NCBI GenBank assembly: GCA_903909435.1
Contig: CAIVVT010000299.1
Coordinates: 1-64,000 of the forward strand
DNA length: 64,000 bases
Source of the DNA: an uncultured Acidobacteriia bacterium
GTDB lineage: Bacteria; Acidobacteriota; Terriglobia; Bryobacterales; Bryobacteraceae
Direction of reading: 5' to 3'
The notes under the pieces were generated by a model. That model searched no databases, had not been told where the DNA came from, and worked only from the letters and a program-made list of their open reading frames with translations. The position numbers and the translations under genes were made by a program. Shown in pieces: positions 24,836-33,828 of the stretch; positions within the stretch are counted from its first letter, which is position 1, and each line of letters starts with the position of its first letter.

Positions 24836-26197
24836 ATGCCAAGAACACCTCACGAAGGCGTCGAATTGTCGGGCTGGAAGGACATCGCCGCGCATTTGAA
24901 CGTGAGTATCCGAACGGCCCAGAATCTCGAAAAGGATCAAGGCCTCCCCGTTCGACGCAAGTTCGGGATCAAGGCCCCGGTCTACGCTTTAATCCCGGAA
25001 ATTGACGAGTGGATCAAGCATAACCAGACTGCACCAGATCCCCCGTCCGGGCCGAAACAGTTGAGTGGCGGCCCGGCGGAGACTTCAGCATTGGGATTGC
25101 GTCCGGCGCAGTGGGTCGCCGCTGGCGCGGTCCTCGTTGCGGTCGCGCTCGCAGTTGTGGCGTTCCACCTTGCGGGGCGTCCCAAGGGTCCGCCGGCCAG
25201 TTTGGCGGTCCGGGATCAGAACCTCATCGTTCGGAACGCCGACGGGCACGAACTCTGGCGATTTCAGTTTCCGTCCCTGCCCATTGCTGATTTCTATGAT
25301 CGAGTCTTCCTCGAACATCGCACCTGGATTGGCGACCTAGGCGATTCGGGGCGGACGTCGGTGCTTGCTCTGTTCATGCCCTCCGACTTTGCGCAAAAGC
25401 CGCACCTTTTGTACTCCCTCAGCGGATCTGGCCAGTTGCTGTGGGAGTTCGTGCCCGGGCGTACCGTGCTGGACGGGCGCGGTTTCGTCATGGCCCCACC
25501 TTATTACGTCAGGGAGATTTCGGTTCTCAAGGCCCAAAAGCCGGAAGATACCCGGATCGCCGTGGCCAGCGTCAACTATGCCGGCCAGGCCGGTCAGATT
25601 GCTTTTCTGGACGCGTCGGGACGGGTTAGGGGCGAGTACTGGCATCCCGGCCACTTGTCCCATTTGGCGCAGGTCGATATCGACGGGGATGGCAGGAACG
25701 AGCTGTTGGCTGGCGGCGCTAACAACGCGGAACATGACGCTACTATCGTCGTACTCGACCCGCTCCGGATCAAAGAACGCAGCACTCCCCGCTCGGTTTT
25801 CGATCCTGCCTTGAGGCTCATCAACATGCCCGAGGCGCACGAAAAAGCCGTGATCCTGTTTGCTCGCGGCTGCGTAGGCAAGTCCTCCCCCTACCTTCGG
25901 ATAAAGGCTCTATGGGTGACTTCCAGCAGGATTATCGCCAGCGTGGCCGATGATTACGCGGAAGAAAACCCTGCGTCAATCACCTACGAATTCGACCACC
26001 GGCTGAATCTCGTCGCCATGACTCCCGTGCCGCAGTACGCCGAGGCCCACCGGGAAATGGAGCGGGCGCACAAACTCGACCATGCCTACGATGAGAAACG
26101 CGAGATGGCCGACCTACGCAAGCGCCTAGTCATCCGCTGGGGCGATGCCCATAACAGCACCGAGCCGCGCACGACAGCGAGCGGTCAAGTCCGCTGA
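24836..26197 (+). CDS. membrane-anchored HTH one-component regulator with FG-GAP-like exported domain
   Basis: A 453-residue protein. Residues 10-60 form a helix-turn-helix/winged-helix-like domain (SGWKDIAAHLNVSIRTAQN, then GLPVRRKFGIKAPVYA) similar to the MerR/excisionase type. A Pro-rich linker leads to a single membrane helix (VAAGAVLVAVALAVVAFHLAG, about 96-116). The rest is exported and has VRDQNLIVRN, AQVDIDGDGRNELLAGG (FG-GAP/VCBS-like repeat with a Ca-binding DxDxDG loop) and other beta repeats. This layout (cytoplasmic DNA-binding, periplasmic sensor) is ToxR-like. Ligand and targets are unknown. TAAGTT lies 6 nt before the ATG, with no Shine-Dalgarno. Confidence 0.72.
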   Translation: MPRTPHEGVELSGWKDIAAHLNVSIRTAQNLEKDQGLPVRRKFGIKAPVYALIPEIDEWIKHNQTAPDPPSGPKQLSGGPAETSALGLRPAQWVAAGAVLVAVALAVVAFHLAGRPKGPPASLAVRDQNLIVRNADGHELWRFQFPSLPIADFYDRVFLEHRTWIGDLGDSGRTSVLALFMPSDFAQKPHLLYSLSGSGQLLWEFVPGRTVLDGRGFVMAPPYYVREISVLKAQKPEDTRIAVASVNYAGQAGQIAFLDASGRVRGEYWHPGHLSHLAQVDIDGDGRNELLAGGANNAEHDATIVVLDPLRIKERSTPRSVFDPALRLINMPEAHEKAVILFARGCVGKSSPYLRIKALWVTSSRIIASVADDYAEENPASITYEFDHRLNLVAMTPVPQYAEAHREMERAHKLDHAYDEKREMADLRKRLVIRWGDAHNSTEPRTTASGQVR

Positions 26198-26198
26198 C

Positions 26199-26234
26199 AA
26201 CCACCGCTCCCCTTCGGTCGTGGTTCCGTTCCGG
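26199..26234. repeat. degenerate half copy of the 36.2 kb palindromic repeat
   Basis: The stretch contains ACCACCGCTCC and GGTTCCGTTCCGG, which resemble the left arm and loop of the 26-bp inverted repeat at 36172-36231 with several substitutions. There is no right arm. It lies just after the HTH gene, before the end of opcA. It may be a decayed copy. Confidence 0.35.
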
Positions 26235-26255
26235 TGTGTTTCAGAACAGCCGCCC

Positions 26256-27245
26256 TCACCCCGTTCGCGCCACCTTCAGCGCCTCTCTAAACAGATGATC
26301 GGGACCCGCGATCCCCAGTTCCTCGGCCAGCAGCGTCGCCTCATCCAATCTCGGAAACACCAGGCCGCTCTGCAGCCCGTCCGTGATCGCGACCACGTTC
26401 GGCCCACCCGTCGGCCGTTCCAGTCGGACATCCACGCCCGCGCCGTTCAACTGCACCACGCGGATGCGGCCCACGTTCACCGGAGGACGGACCGGGTCCG
26501 ACGACGCCAGATCGATCTCGATGCCCGGGAACACGCTCCGCAGCCACGCATCCAGGTAGCAGGCCGGCATCGACATCTTCTCGCCCGCCCAGCGAATCGA
26601 GCCCCTGCTGGGAGCCGGCGCGTTGCGCAAAATCCCCGCCAGCGCTTTACGCCAGCGCGTGATGCGGCCCCACGCCAGATCGGCCAGCCGCCAGACGGGT
26701 TCGTGCCCGTCGGGACCGTCCTGCGCCAGGGAGCGCACCGCATCGAGCGCGCTCACCTGATCGTCCGCTTCCGACGTATCGACGATCACGCGCGTGGCCA
26801 TGGACAGCACCGGCCGCAGCGCGTCCAGATGCCCCAGCGCCGTATGGCGTACCCAGAACACCACCGGCAAATCGGGCACGGTCAACCCCAACAGCAGCAG
26901 CGCCACCTCGCCGAACTGCGCCGTGCCGGCATAGATTTCGATCCACTCGCCGCAGATCTGCTGACGCCTGCCGAACGGCATCCAGCATTGCACCGTCGTG
27001 CGCGCCTCCACCTCGTCCCGGTGCGGGCACGTGCGGACCACGATCGTGCGCGACGGGTGCTGCTGCATCAGGCTAGACAACATCCCACCAAGTTCCTGAG
27101 GGTCGTCGGCCTCTGCCGCGGCGACGATCAGCGTCATGGCGCAGGCACGCAGCACGCCCGTGCCCAGGTCCTTATCCTGGTCCTTGCCCAGCCCCCGCCA
27201 GGTCTCGTCCAATTCATGCAGCAGCCGGGCTGCGTCGGCGGGCAT
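26256..27245 (-). CDS. opcA: glucose-6-phosphate dehydrogenase assembly protein OpcA
   Basis: A 329-residue protein with the OpcA pattern: MTLIVAAAEA and SRTIVVRTCPHRDEVEARTTVQC early, LTVPDLPVVFWVR in the middle, and NVVAITDG near the C-terminus. OpcA activates or assembles glucose-6-phosphate dehydrogenase and is best known in cyanobacteria and actinobacteria. The start at 27245 overlaps the zwf stop (TAATG), so the two are translationally coupled, which strongly supports the call. Confidence 0.9.
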   Translation of the reverse strand: MPADAARLLHELDETWRGLGKDQDKDLGTGVLRACAMTLIVAAAEADDPQELGGMLSSLMQQHPSRTIVVRTCPHRDEVEARTTVQCWMPFGRRQQICGEWIEIYAGTAQFGEVALLLLGLTVPDLPVVFWVRHTALGHLDALRPVLSMATRVIVDTSEADDQVSALDAVRSLAQDGPDGHEPVWRLADLAWGRITRWRKALAGILRNAPAPSRGSIRWAGEKMSMPACYLDAWLRSVFPGIEIDLASSDPVRPPVNVGRIRVVQLNGAGVDVRLERPTGGPNVVAITDGLQSGLVFPRLDEATLLAEELGIAGPDHLFREALKVARTG

Positions 27246-28774
27246 TAAGGAATCCTCCACACGTGGCCGCGCCGCGCCAGCATCTCCTCCGATTCCTTGG
27301 GGCCCCAGGTGCCGGAGGCGTAGTTGGGGAACTCGAACCTGCTGCCGGACCACACGTCGAGAATCGGCTGCACGACCGCCCAACTGGCCTCCACCATGTC
27401 CTGCCGGGTGTACAGCGTAGGGTCGCCCAGCAGCGCGTCCAGCAGCAGCGTTTCATACGCCGAGGGCGAGCGTTCACCGAAGCTGGTCCCGTAGTTGAAG
27501 TCCATCGTCACCGGACGCAGGGTCATGCCCGAACCCGGGCGCTTGGAGAAGAAGCGCAGAGAAATGCCCTCCTCCGGCTGGATCCTGACAACCAGCAGAT
27601 TCGGCCACTTCCCCGGTTCGCCATCCGCGAACAGGCTCAGCGGCGCGGTGTTGAACTGGATGGCGATGTCGGTGACGCGCTTCGGCAGCCGCTTGCCGCT
27701 GCGGATATAAAAGGGCACGCCCGCCCAGCGCCAGTTTTCGATGAACAGCGTCACGGCCGCATAGGTGTCGGTGCGCGCGTCGGGCGCGACGCCTTTCTCC
27801 TCGCGGAAACCGGCCAGCCGTTCGCCCCCGATCTGGGCCGGGCCGTACTGCCCTGCGACGGCATGCGTTGCCACCTCGTCCGGCTTCAGAATACGGATGG
27901 AGCGCAGCAACTTCGCGCGTTCGTCGCGCACCGTGGCCGCGTCGAAAACCGCGGGCGGCTCCATCGCGATGGTCGCCATCACCTGCATCAGGTGGTTCTG
28001 AATCATGTCGCGCAGCGCACCGGCTTCCTGGTAATAGCCGCCGCGCCCCTCGACGCCGATGTTCTCGGCGGCGGTGATCTGCACGTGGTTCACGTAGCGC
28101 CGGTTCCACAGCGGCTCGAAGATGCCGTTGCCGAACCGGAAGGCCAGGATGTTCTGGACCGTCTCCTTGCCGAGGTAATGGTCGATGCGGTAAATGTTGG
28201 GCTCTTCGAAGACCCCGTGCAGACTGGCGTTCAACTGGCGGGCGCTGGCCTGATCGTGGCCGAATGGTTTCTCGACGATGATGCGCCGCCAAGCCGCCGG
28301 ATCCTCGGTGCGCTGCAGGCCCGCGGTCCCCAGTCCCTCCGCCACCCGGGCATAGTAGCTCGGCTGAGTCGAGAGGTAAAACAGGGCGTTGCCGCCCGTG
28401 TGCCGTTCCGCCTCCACGGCGGCCAGCTTCGCGCCCAGTTCGTGGTACAACGCGTCGCCGGAAATGTCGCCGGCCAGGTAGTACAGCCCGCGCTCGAACT
28501 CTTCCCACAGCGCCGCGTCGAAGGGCGAGTCTTCCAGGTACTTCTCGACGCCCGCGCGCATCTTGGCGCGGAATTCCGCGTCGCTCATAACGGTCCGCGA
28601 TGTCCCGATTACGGCAAATCCAGGCGCCAGCCGCCGCTCAAAAGCGAGCCGGTACAACGCGGGCATCAGCTTGCGCTGGGTCAGGTCCCCATTGGCCCCA
28701 AAAATCACCACAGTAGCCGGAGGTGCGGGGCGATCGAAGCGCAGAGGGTCGTCCAATACTTGCGTAGCCGCCAT
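27245..28774 (-). CDS. zwf: glucose-6-phosphate 1-dehydrogenase
   Basis: A 509-residue enzyme oxidising glucose 6-phosphate to 6-phosphogluconolactone with NADP. Visible are the Rossmann start VVIFGANGDLTQRKLMPALYRL, the catalytic RIDHYLGKETVQN motif (His base), and RSGKRLPKR in the C-terminal domain. Length is normal. It is the first gene of the zwf-opcA operon, pointing away from metH. A TAACTT hexamer lies 6 nt before the ATG with no Shine-Dalgarno. Confidence 0.96.
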   Translation of the reverse strand: MAATQVLDDPLRFDRPAPPATVVIFGANGDLTQRKLMPALYRLAFERRLAPGFAVIGTSRTVMSDAEFRAKMRAGVEKYLEDSPFDAALWEEFERGLYYLAGDISGDALYHELGAKLAAVEAERHTGGNALFYLSTQPSYYARVAEGLGTAGLQRTEDPAAWRRIIVEKPFGHDQASARQLNASLHGVFEEPNIYRIDHYLGKETVQNILAFRFGNGIFEPLWNRRYVNHVQITAAENIGVEGRGGYYQEAGALRDMIQNHLMQVMATIAMEPPAVFDAATVRDERAKLLRSIRILKPDEVATHAVAGQYGPAQIGGERLAGFREEKGVAPDARTDTYAAVTLFIENWRWAGVPFYIRSGKRLPKRVTDIAIQFNTAPLSLFADGEPGKWPNLLVVRIQPEEGISLRFFSKRPGSGMTLRPVTMDFNYGTSFGERSPSAYETLLLDALLGDPTLYTRQDMVEASWAVVQPILDVWSGSRFEFPNYASGTWGPKESEEMLARRGHVWRIP

Positions 28775-28888
28775 GGGACAAAGTTAGCATGGGCGCGACA
28801 TGGGCTATCGTTACAACCTCACTACCGAATCCCACGCGCGGCAGGGCGGCCCCAAGCGCCGGCTCATCCTCAACTGACTTGGGCGTGC

Positions 28889-29209
28889 CTACTCCAACCC
28901 CAGCGGCTTCACCGGCGGCGTAGCCGGGTCGTCGGCCTTGGCCTTTTTGAGCAACTCTTCAAACTTCCGGTCGAGCACGCTCTTCGACGATTTCAACGCC
29001 TCCACCGACTTCTGAAACGCCTCTTCGCGAGCCTGCTCCGCACCCTTCAACCGTTCCACACCGACACTGATGTCCTCCAGCGTCCGCGGGCGCGGCTTCT
29101 CCTTGTGCTCGAGCACGGCCTTCACCCGGGCGTCCACCTTCAGCGTCGCGCCGCAGCACGGACAATCGACCTCGAACGTACCCGCCGTGGACTGTTTTCC
29201 CTGTGCCAT
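28889..29209 (-). CDS. small zinc-ribbon/coiled-coil protein
   Basis: A 106-residue protein with FEVDCPCCGATLKVDARVK (a single CxxC knuckle near residue 17) followed by a highly charged, heptad-like helical region (VERLKGAEQAREEAFQKSVEALK). The C-terminus is Pro-rich. The one knuckle could dimerise to bind zinc. The function is unknown. It is divergent from metH. Confidence 0.6.
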   Translation of the reverse strand: MAQGKQSTAGTFEVDCPCCGATLKVDARVKAVLEHKEKPRPRTLEDISVGVERLKGAEQAREEAFQKSVEALKSSKSVLDRKFEELLKKAKADDPATPPVKPLGLE

Positions 29210-29297
29210 AACTGCCCCATTGTGTCATAGCTACCGCCTTTCGCATCTAAACACAGGGCGCTCCAAGGCGCTAAGTTACGATAAGAAGTACCACCTC

Positions 29298-32200
29298 ATG
29301 AAAACCTGGGAAGAGCGGCAGCAAGCTCTGCACGACGTATTGAATTCGCGGATTGTCGTCCTCGACGGCGCCATGGGCACCATGTTGCAGCGTGCCAACC
29401 TCACCGCTGCGGACTTTGGCGGCAACGCGTTGGAGGGGTGCAACGAGAATCTCGTGCGCACCCGTCCCGATGTCGTGCGCGACGTCCACCGGGCCTATTT
29501 CGCGGCCGGCGCGGACATGGTGGAGACGAATTCGTTCGGCGGCACCCCACTGGTCCTGGCCGAGTACGATCTGGCCGGAGACGCCGCGCTCTTGAATCGC
29601 CGCTCGGCGGAACTTGCCCGCGAGGCTGCGGCGGAGTACTCGACGACGGCTCGTCCACGCTTTGTCGCGGGCTCCATCGGGCCGACCACGAAGTCCATCA
29701 CGGTGACCGGCGGGGTCACGTTTAAGGATCTCTCCCAGAACTTTTACGAGCAGTCGAAGGCCCTGATCGAGGGCGGCGCAGACGTTCTGCTGGTCGAAAC
29801 CTGCCAGGACACGCGCAACGTGAAAGCGGCGCTGCTGGCCGCCGGCCGGTTGGGGAAGGAACTCGGCTACCCGATCCCCGTGATGGTCTCCGGCACCATC
29901 GAGCCGATGGGCAGCATGCTGGCCGGCCAGACCGCCGAGGCGCTGTACATTTCGGTCGAACACGCCCACCTGCTTTCCATCGGCCTCAACTGCGCCACCG
30001 GCCCGGACTTCATGACCGACCACATCCGGTCACTGCATCAGATGGCCTCGACGCGCATCTCCTGCTACCCCAACGCAGGCCTGCCGAACGAGGACGGCAA
30101 GTACCTGGAGACGCCGGAGACGCTCGCCGCGCAACTCGAGAAGTTCGCCGACCACGGCTGGCTGAACTTCGTCGGGGGCTGCTGCGGAACCACGCCCGAC
30201 CACATCCGCGCCATCGCCCAAATGGTGGAAGGCAAGCGCCCGCGCGTCGTTCCCGGAGCCGCGCTAAAAACGTATTTCTCCGGCATTGATTTTGTCGAAG
30301 CGGAGGACTCCAACCGTCCGCTGCTGGTCGGCGAGCGCACCAACGTGATCGGCTCGCGCCTGTTCAAGCGCATGATCGCCGAGGACAAGTTCGAGGAAGC
30401 CACCGAGATCGCACGGCGTCAGGTGCGTAACGGCGCTCACATCGTGGATGTCTGCCTGCAGTCCAGCGATCGCGAAGAGATCAACGACATTCCGCCGTTC
30501 TACGAGAAGCTGATCCGCAAGATCAAAGCGCCGCTGATGATCGACACCACCGATCCCAAGGCGGTGGAACTCTCGCTCACTTATTCGCAGGGCAAGGCCA
30601 TCATCAATTCGGTCAATCTCGAAGACGGCGAGGACAAGTTCGAGAAGATCTGCCCGCTGGCCCGGGCCTACGGCGCGGCGCTCGTCGTCGGCACCATCGA
30701 CGAAGATCCGGTGCAGGCGCAGGCCTTCACGCGCGAGCGCAAGCTCGAAGTCGCGCGCCGCTCGGTCGGGATTCTCACGGAAAAGTACGACATTCCGGTC
30801 AACGACATCATCATCGACACGCTCGTGTTCCCGTGCGCGACGGGCGACGAGAACTACATCGGCGGCCCGGTGGAGACCATCGAGGGCATCCGGCTGATCA
30901 AGGAAGCGCTACCCGGGGTGAAGACCATCCTCGGCGTCTCGAACGTGAGCTTCGGACTGCCGGCCGCGGCGCGCGAAGTGGTGAACTCGGTGTTCCTCTA
31001 CTACGCCACGAAGGCCGGCCTCGACCTGGCCATCGTCAACACGGAGAAACTGGAGCGCTTCGCATCCATCCCGTTGGACGAACGCCGCCTGGCCGAGGTG
31101 CTGTTGTTCAACACGCCGCCCGCCGATGTCGCGGACGAGCATCCGCAGCACGAGCTCCTGCTGAACGCTCCGCAGGACTGGCGCGAGCAGTCGAAGGAAG
31201 AGCGCGCGGCCGTCAACCAGTTCAACATCGCCGCCGTCGCCGAGCACTTTCGCACGGCGGTCAAAAAGGTCAAAGCCCCGAAGGAAACCATTCCGCTCGA
31301 CACCCGTTTGTCGAGCTACATCATCGAAGGCTCGAAGGACGGTCTGGTCGAGGATCTGGACCTCAAACGCGCCGAAGGCGCGGCCCCGCTGGACATCATC
31401 AACGGACCCCTGATGGCGGGCATGTCCGAGGTCGGCCGACTGTTCAACAACAACGAACTGATCGTCGCCGAAGTGCTGCAGTCGGCCGAGGCGATGAAGG
31501 CCGCCGTCACGCATCTCGAACAGTTCATGGAGAAGGCCGACACCGCCGCGCGCGGCAAGATCGTGCTCGCCACGGTGAAGGGCGACGTCCACGACATCGG
31601 CAAGAATCTGGTCGAGATCATCCTCTCGAACAACGGCTACACCGTGGTCAACCTCGGCATCAAGGTGCCCTCCGATGTCCTGATCCAGGCCTGGCGCGAC
31701 CACAAACCCGACGCCATCGGGCTCTCCGGTTTGCTGGTGAAGAGCGCGCAACAGATGGTGACGGCGGGCGAGGATTTCAAGAACGCCGGCATCAACGTAC
31801 CGCTGCTGGTCGGCGGCGCGGCGCTCTCCGAGAAGTTTGCCACCACCCGCATCGCGCCATCCTACGGCGCACCCACGTTTTATGCCAAGGACGCCATGAC
31901 GGGCCTGCGCCTGCTCAACGAAATCATGGACTCGGAGACCCGGGCAGCCACGCTCGCGAGCCACATTTTCGCGGCGCCCGCGTCGGCTCCGGCGGCTGTC
32001 GCCGAAGCGCCGGCGCCTTTCAGCGAGCAGCGCAGCACCAAGGTCCACGCGGATTTGCCCATCCCGCCCGTGCCCTATACGGAGCGACGCGTGCGGCTGG
32101 TGCCGAACCTGCAAGAGGTCTGGAGCTACGTCAACCCCTTCATGCTGTACGGCCGGCATCTCGGCTACAAGGGGAACTTCGAGAAGGACCTGCACGAGCG

Positions 32201-32876
32201 CAACGAGCGCGCCCTGGAACTGTTCCACCAGGTGGAGGACGTGAAGTGCCGCGTGGCGCAGTTCATGAAGATCCGGGCCGTGTGGCGATTCTTTGAAGCC
32301 GAGCGCGCCGGCAACTCGGTCCACTTGTTCGAGCCCGGCGCGGCGGCACCGCTGCACACCTTCCAGTTCGGGCGGCAGGCTCGCGAGAACGGGCTCTCGC
32401 TGAGCGACTACGTGCTCGATCCCAACGACAACGGGCAGCGCGACCACGTGGCGCTATTCGTCGTCACCGCCGGGGAGGGCGTGCGGCAGTTCTCCGAGAC
32501 GGCCAAGGCGAACGGCGAGTTCTTCCTGGCCCACTGCTCCCAGGCCCTGGCCATCGAGACCGCCGAGGGCTGCGCCGAATGGCTGCACCGGCGCATTCGC
32601 GAGGACTGGGGCTTCCCCGATGCTCCGACGATGACCATGAAGGAACGCTTCACGTCGCGCTACCGCGGCAAGCGCTACAGCTTCGGCTATCCGGCCTGCC
32701 CGCGCCTGGAAGACCAGCAGGGACTTTTCGAACTGTTGAGGCCCGGGGAAATCGGAGTCCAACTGACCGAGGGTTTCATGATGGACCCAGAAGCGTCGGT
32801 GAGCGCGCTGGTGTTCCACCACCCCGACGCCGCATATTTCTCAGTGGCCGACGAACCCGACGCGCTCGCCTCCTAG
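29298..32876 (+). CDS. metH: cobalamin-dependent methionine synthase
   Basis: A full-length 1192-residue MetH making methionine from homocysteine and methyl-tetrahydrofolate. The homocysteine domain has the zinc cysteines in IGLNCATGP and FVGGCCGTTPDH; the pterin domain follows from about residue 340 (LVGERTNVIGSRLFKR); the B12 domain has the cobalt-ligand motif DVHDIGKN (about 763-770) and GLSGLLVKSA; the reactivation domain ends with YRGKRYSFGYPACPRLEDQ. The start at 29298 gives the normal N-terminus KTWEERQQALHDVL. No B12 riboswitch is recognisable upstream. It separates zwf-opcA from pgl. Confidence 0.97.
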   Translation: MKTWEERQQALHDVLNSRIVVLDGAMGTMLQRANLTAADFGGNALEGCNENLVRTRPDVVRDVHRAYFAAGADMVETNSFGGTPLVLAEYDLAGDAALLNRRSAELAREAAAEYSTTARPRFVAGSIGPTTKSITVTGGVTFKDLSQNFYEQSKALIEGGADVLLVETCQDTRNVKAALLAAGRLGKELGYPIPVMVSGTIEPMGSMLAGQTAEALYISVEHAHLLSIGLNCATGPDFMTDHIRSLHQMASTRISCYPNAGLPNEDGKYLETPETLAAQLEKFADHGWLNFVGGCCGTTPDHIRAIAQMVEGKRPRVVPGAALKTYFSGIDFVEAEDSNRPLLVGERTNVIGSRLFKRMIAEDKFEEATEIARRQVRNGAHIVDVCLQSSDREEINDIPPFYEKLIRKIKAPLMIDTTDPKAVELSLTYSQGKAIINSVNLEDGEDKFEKICPLARAYGAALVVGTIDEDPVQAQAFTRERKLEVARRSVGILTEKYDIPVNDIIIDTLVFPCATGDENYIGGPVETIEGIRLIKEALPGVKTILGVSNVSFGLPAAAREVVNSVFLYYATKAGLDLAIVNTEKLERFASIPLDERRLAEVLLFNTPPADVADEHPQHELLLNAPQDWREQSKEERAAVNQFNIAAVAEHFRTAVKKVKAPKETIPLDTRLSSYIIEGSKDGLVEDLDLKRAEGAAPLDIINGPLMAGMSEVGRLFNNNELIVAEVLQSAEAMKAAVTHLEQFMEKADTAARGKIVLATVKGDVHDIGKNLVEIILSNNGYTVVNLGIKVPSDVLIQAWRDHKPDAIGLSGLLVKSAQQMVTAGEDFKNAGINVPLLVGGAALSEKFATTRIAPSYGAPTFYAKDAMTGLRLLNEIMDSETRAATLASHIFAAPASAPAAVAEAPAPFSEQRSTKVHADLPIPPVPYTERRVRLVPNLQEVWSYVNPFMLYGRHLGYKGNFEKDLHERNERALELFHQVEDVKCRVAQFMKIRAVWRFFEAERAGNSVHLFEPGAAAPLHTFQFGRQARENGLSLSDYVLDPNDNGQRDHVALFVVTAGEGVRQFSETAKANGEFFLAHCSQALAIETAEGCAEWLHRRIREDWGFPDAPTMTMKERFTSRYRGKRYSFGYPACPRLEDQQGLFELLRPGEIGVQLTEGFMMDPEASVSALVFHHPDAAYFSVADEPDALAS

Positions 32877-32889
32877 TCCGTGGCGGCGC

Positions 32890-32984
32890 GGCGCTCCGTG
32901 GTGGGGCGGCGCTCCGTGGTGGGGCGACACTCCGTGGTGGGGCGGCGCTCCAGCGCCGCGCGGGGTCTCCAGGCCCCGCCCATT
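32890..32984. repeat. 18-bp tandem repeat plus GC-rich dispersed element
   Basis: Three 18-bp units (GGCGCTCCGTGGTGGGGC at 32890 and 32908, one variant at 32926) lead into GGCGCTCCAGCGCCGCGC and a GGGG..CCCC hairpin (32961-32980). The second part closely matches the left portion of the element at 62015-62122. It lies between metH and pgl. Confidence 0.6.
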
Positions 32985-33053
32985 CCGTAACTAACTTTGC
33001 GCCGCTCGTAAGTTGGCCTCACGCCCGGTCCGGAGGTAGCCTTCAAGTAGTAC

Positions 33054-33776
33054 ATGAGTATTCGAAGTTCGATCGCACCGGACGCGGAGTCGGCCGCACG
33101 CTCCTGCTCATCCGCCATCGCGGGCATTTTGAAAGACACTCTGGCCGAACGCAGAACCGCCACATTGGCCGTCAGCGGCGGTTCCACGCCGAAGTTGATG
33201 ATGGATCATCTCGCGACTTCGGATCTCGATTGGTCCCGCGTGCATGTCTTTTTTGTGGACGAGCGGCCCGTGCCTCCGGGCGACGAACAGAGCAATTACA
33301 CGCTCTGCGAAACGCACCTGCTGACGCCCGCGAACGTCCCGGCCTCGAACGTCCACCGCATTCAGGGCGAGCGCTTTCCGGCCGACGCGGCCGAAGTTTA
33401 CAGGTGCGAAATCTGCGACTTCTTCGGTCTGCGAACGGGCGAAAAGCCGCGTTTTGCCGTGCTGCAGTGCGGCGTCGGACCGGATTGCCACACCGCCAGC
33501 CTGTTCCCGGGCGAACCCGCCATCGACGACATGGACACGCTGATCGCCGCCCTTCCCGTCGAGAAAATGCAGCAGACGCGCATCACCATGCTCCCCGCTA
33601 TCCTATTGAACGCCAGGTACTTGGTAGTCCTCGCCACCGGAGCGGACAAGGCCGAAGCGATCCGCCACGCCGTACTCGATCCTTACAATCCGCAGCAGTT
33701 CCCGGCGCAGTTGGTGGTTCGCGCCGCGCAAAGCGAACTGTTCCTCGACAACGCGTCCGCCGCTCTCGTCGCCTGA
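33054..33776 (+). CDS. pgl: 6-phosphogluconolactonase
   Basis: A 240-residue enzyme that hydrolyses 6-phosphogluconolactone, the step after zwf. It has the substrate loop LAVSGGSTPKLMMDHL, VHVFFVDERPVPPGDEQSNY and LQCGVGPDCHTASLFPG, the normal glucosamine-6-phosphate-isomerase-like fold. A GGAGG lies about 14 nt before the ATG. It is on the opposite side of metH from zwf-opcA. Confidence 0.93.
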   Translation: MSIRSSIAPDAESAARSCSSAIAGILKDTLAERRTATLAVSGGSTPKLMMDHLATSDLDWSRVHVFFVDERPVPPGDEQSNYTLCETHLLTPANVPASNVHRIQGERFPADAAEVYRCEICDFFGLRTGEKPRFAVLQCGVGPDCHTASLFPGEPAIDDMDTLIAALPVEKMQQTRITMLPAILLNARYLVVLATGADKAEAIRHAVLDPYNPQQFPAQLVVRAAQSELFLDNASAALVA

Positions 33777-33778
33777 AC

Positions 33779-33819
33779 TACGAAGAATTTCGTTGACACT
33801 ACGAACTACTTCGTAATAC
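33779..33819 (+). promoter_or_regulatory. blaI promoter with two TACGAA-N4-TTCGTA operators
   Basis: TTGACA (33793-33798) and TAATAC (33814-33819) form a promoter with a 15-nt spacer. A perfect dyad TACGAA-CTAC-TTCGTA (33800-33815) fills the spacer and a second, TACGAA-GAAT-TTCGTT (33779-33794), overlaps the -35. BlaI/MecI dimers bind such dyads, so autorepression is likely. The GTG start at 33829 is only 9 nt after the -10, so the mRNA is probably leaderless. Confidence 0.7.
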
Positions 33820-33828
33820 ATTCGAGGC

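Noticed and set aside
28801-28878. 25-codon frame (MGYRYNLTTESHARQ...) between zwf and the zinc-ribbon gene
   Set aside because: Too short, no ribosome site, no similarity I can recognise.
27263-29230. 655-codon open frame on the plus strand opposite zwf
   Set aside because: Low-complexity Arg/His/Gln-rich text typical of antisense frames; zwf and opcA fill the other strand.
30909-32447. Long open frame opposite metH on the minus strand
   Set aside because: It is a shadow of a high-GC gene; its residues show no family, and metH is a complete match on the plus strand.
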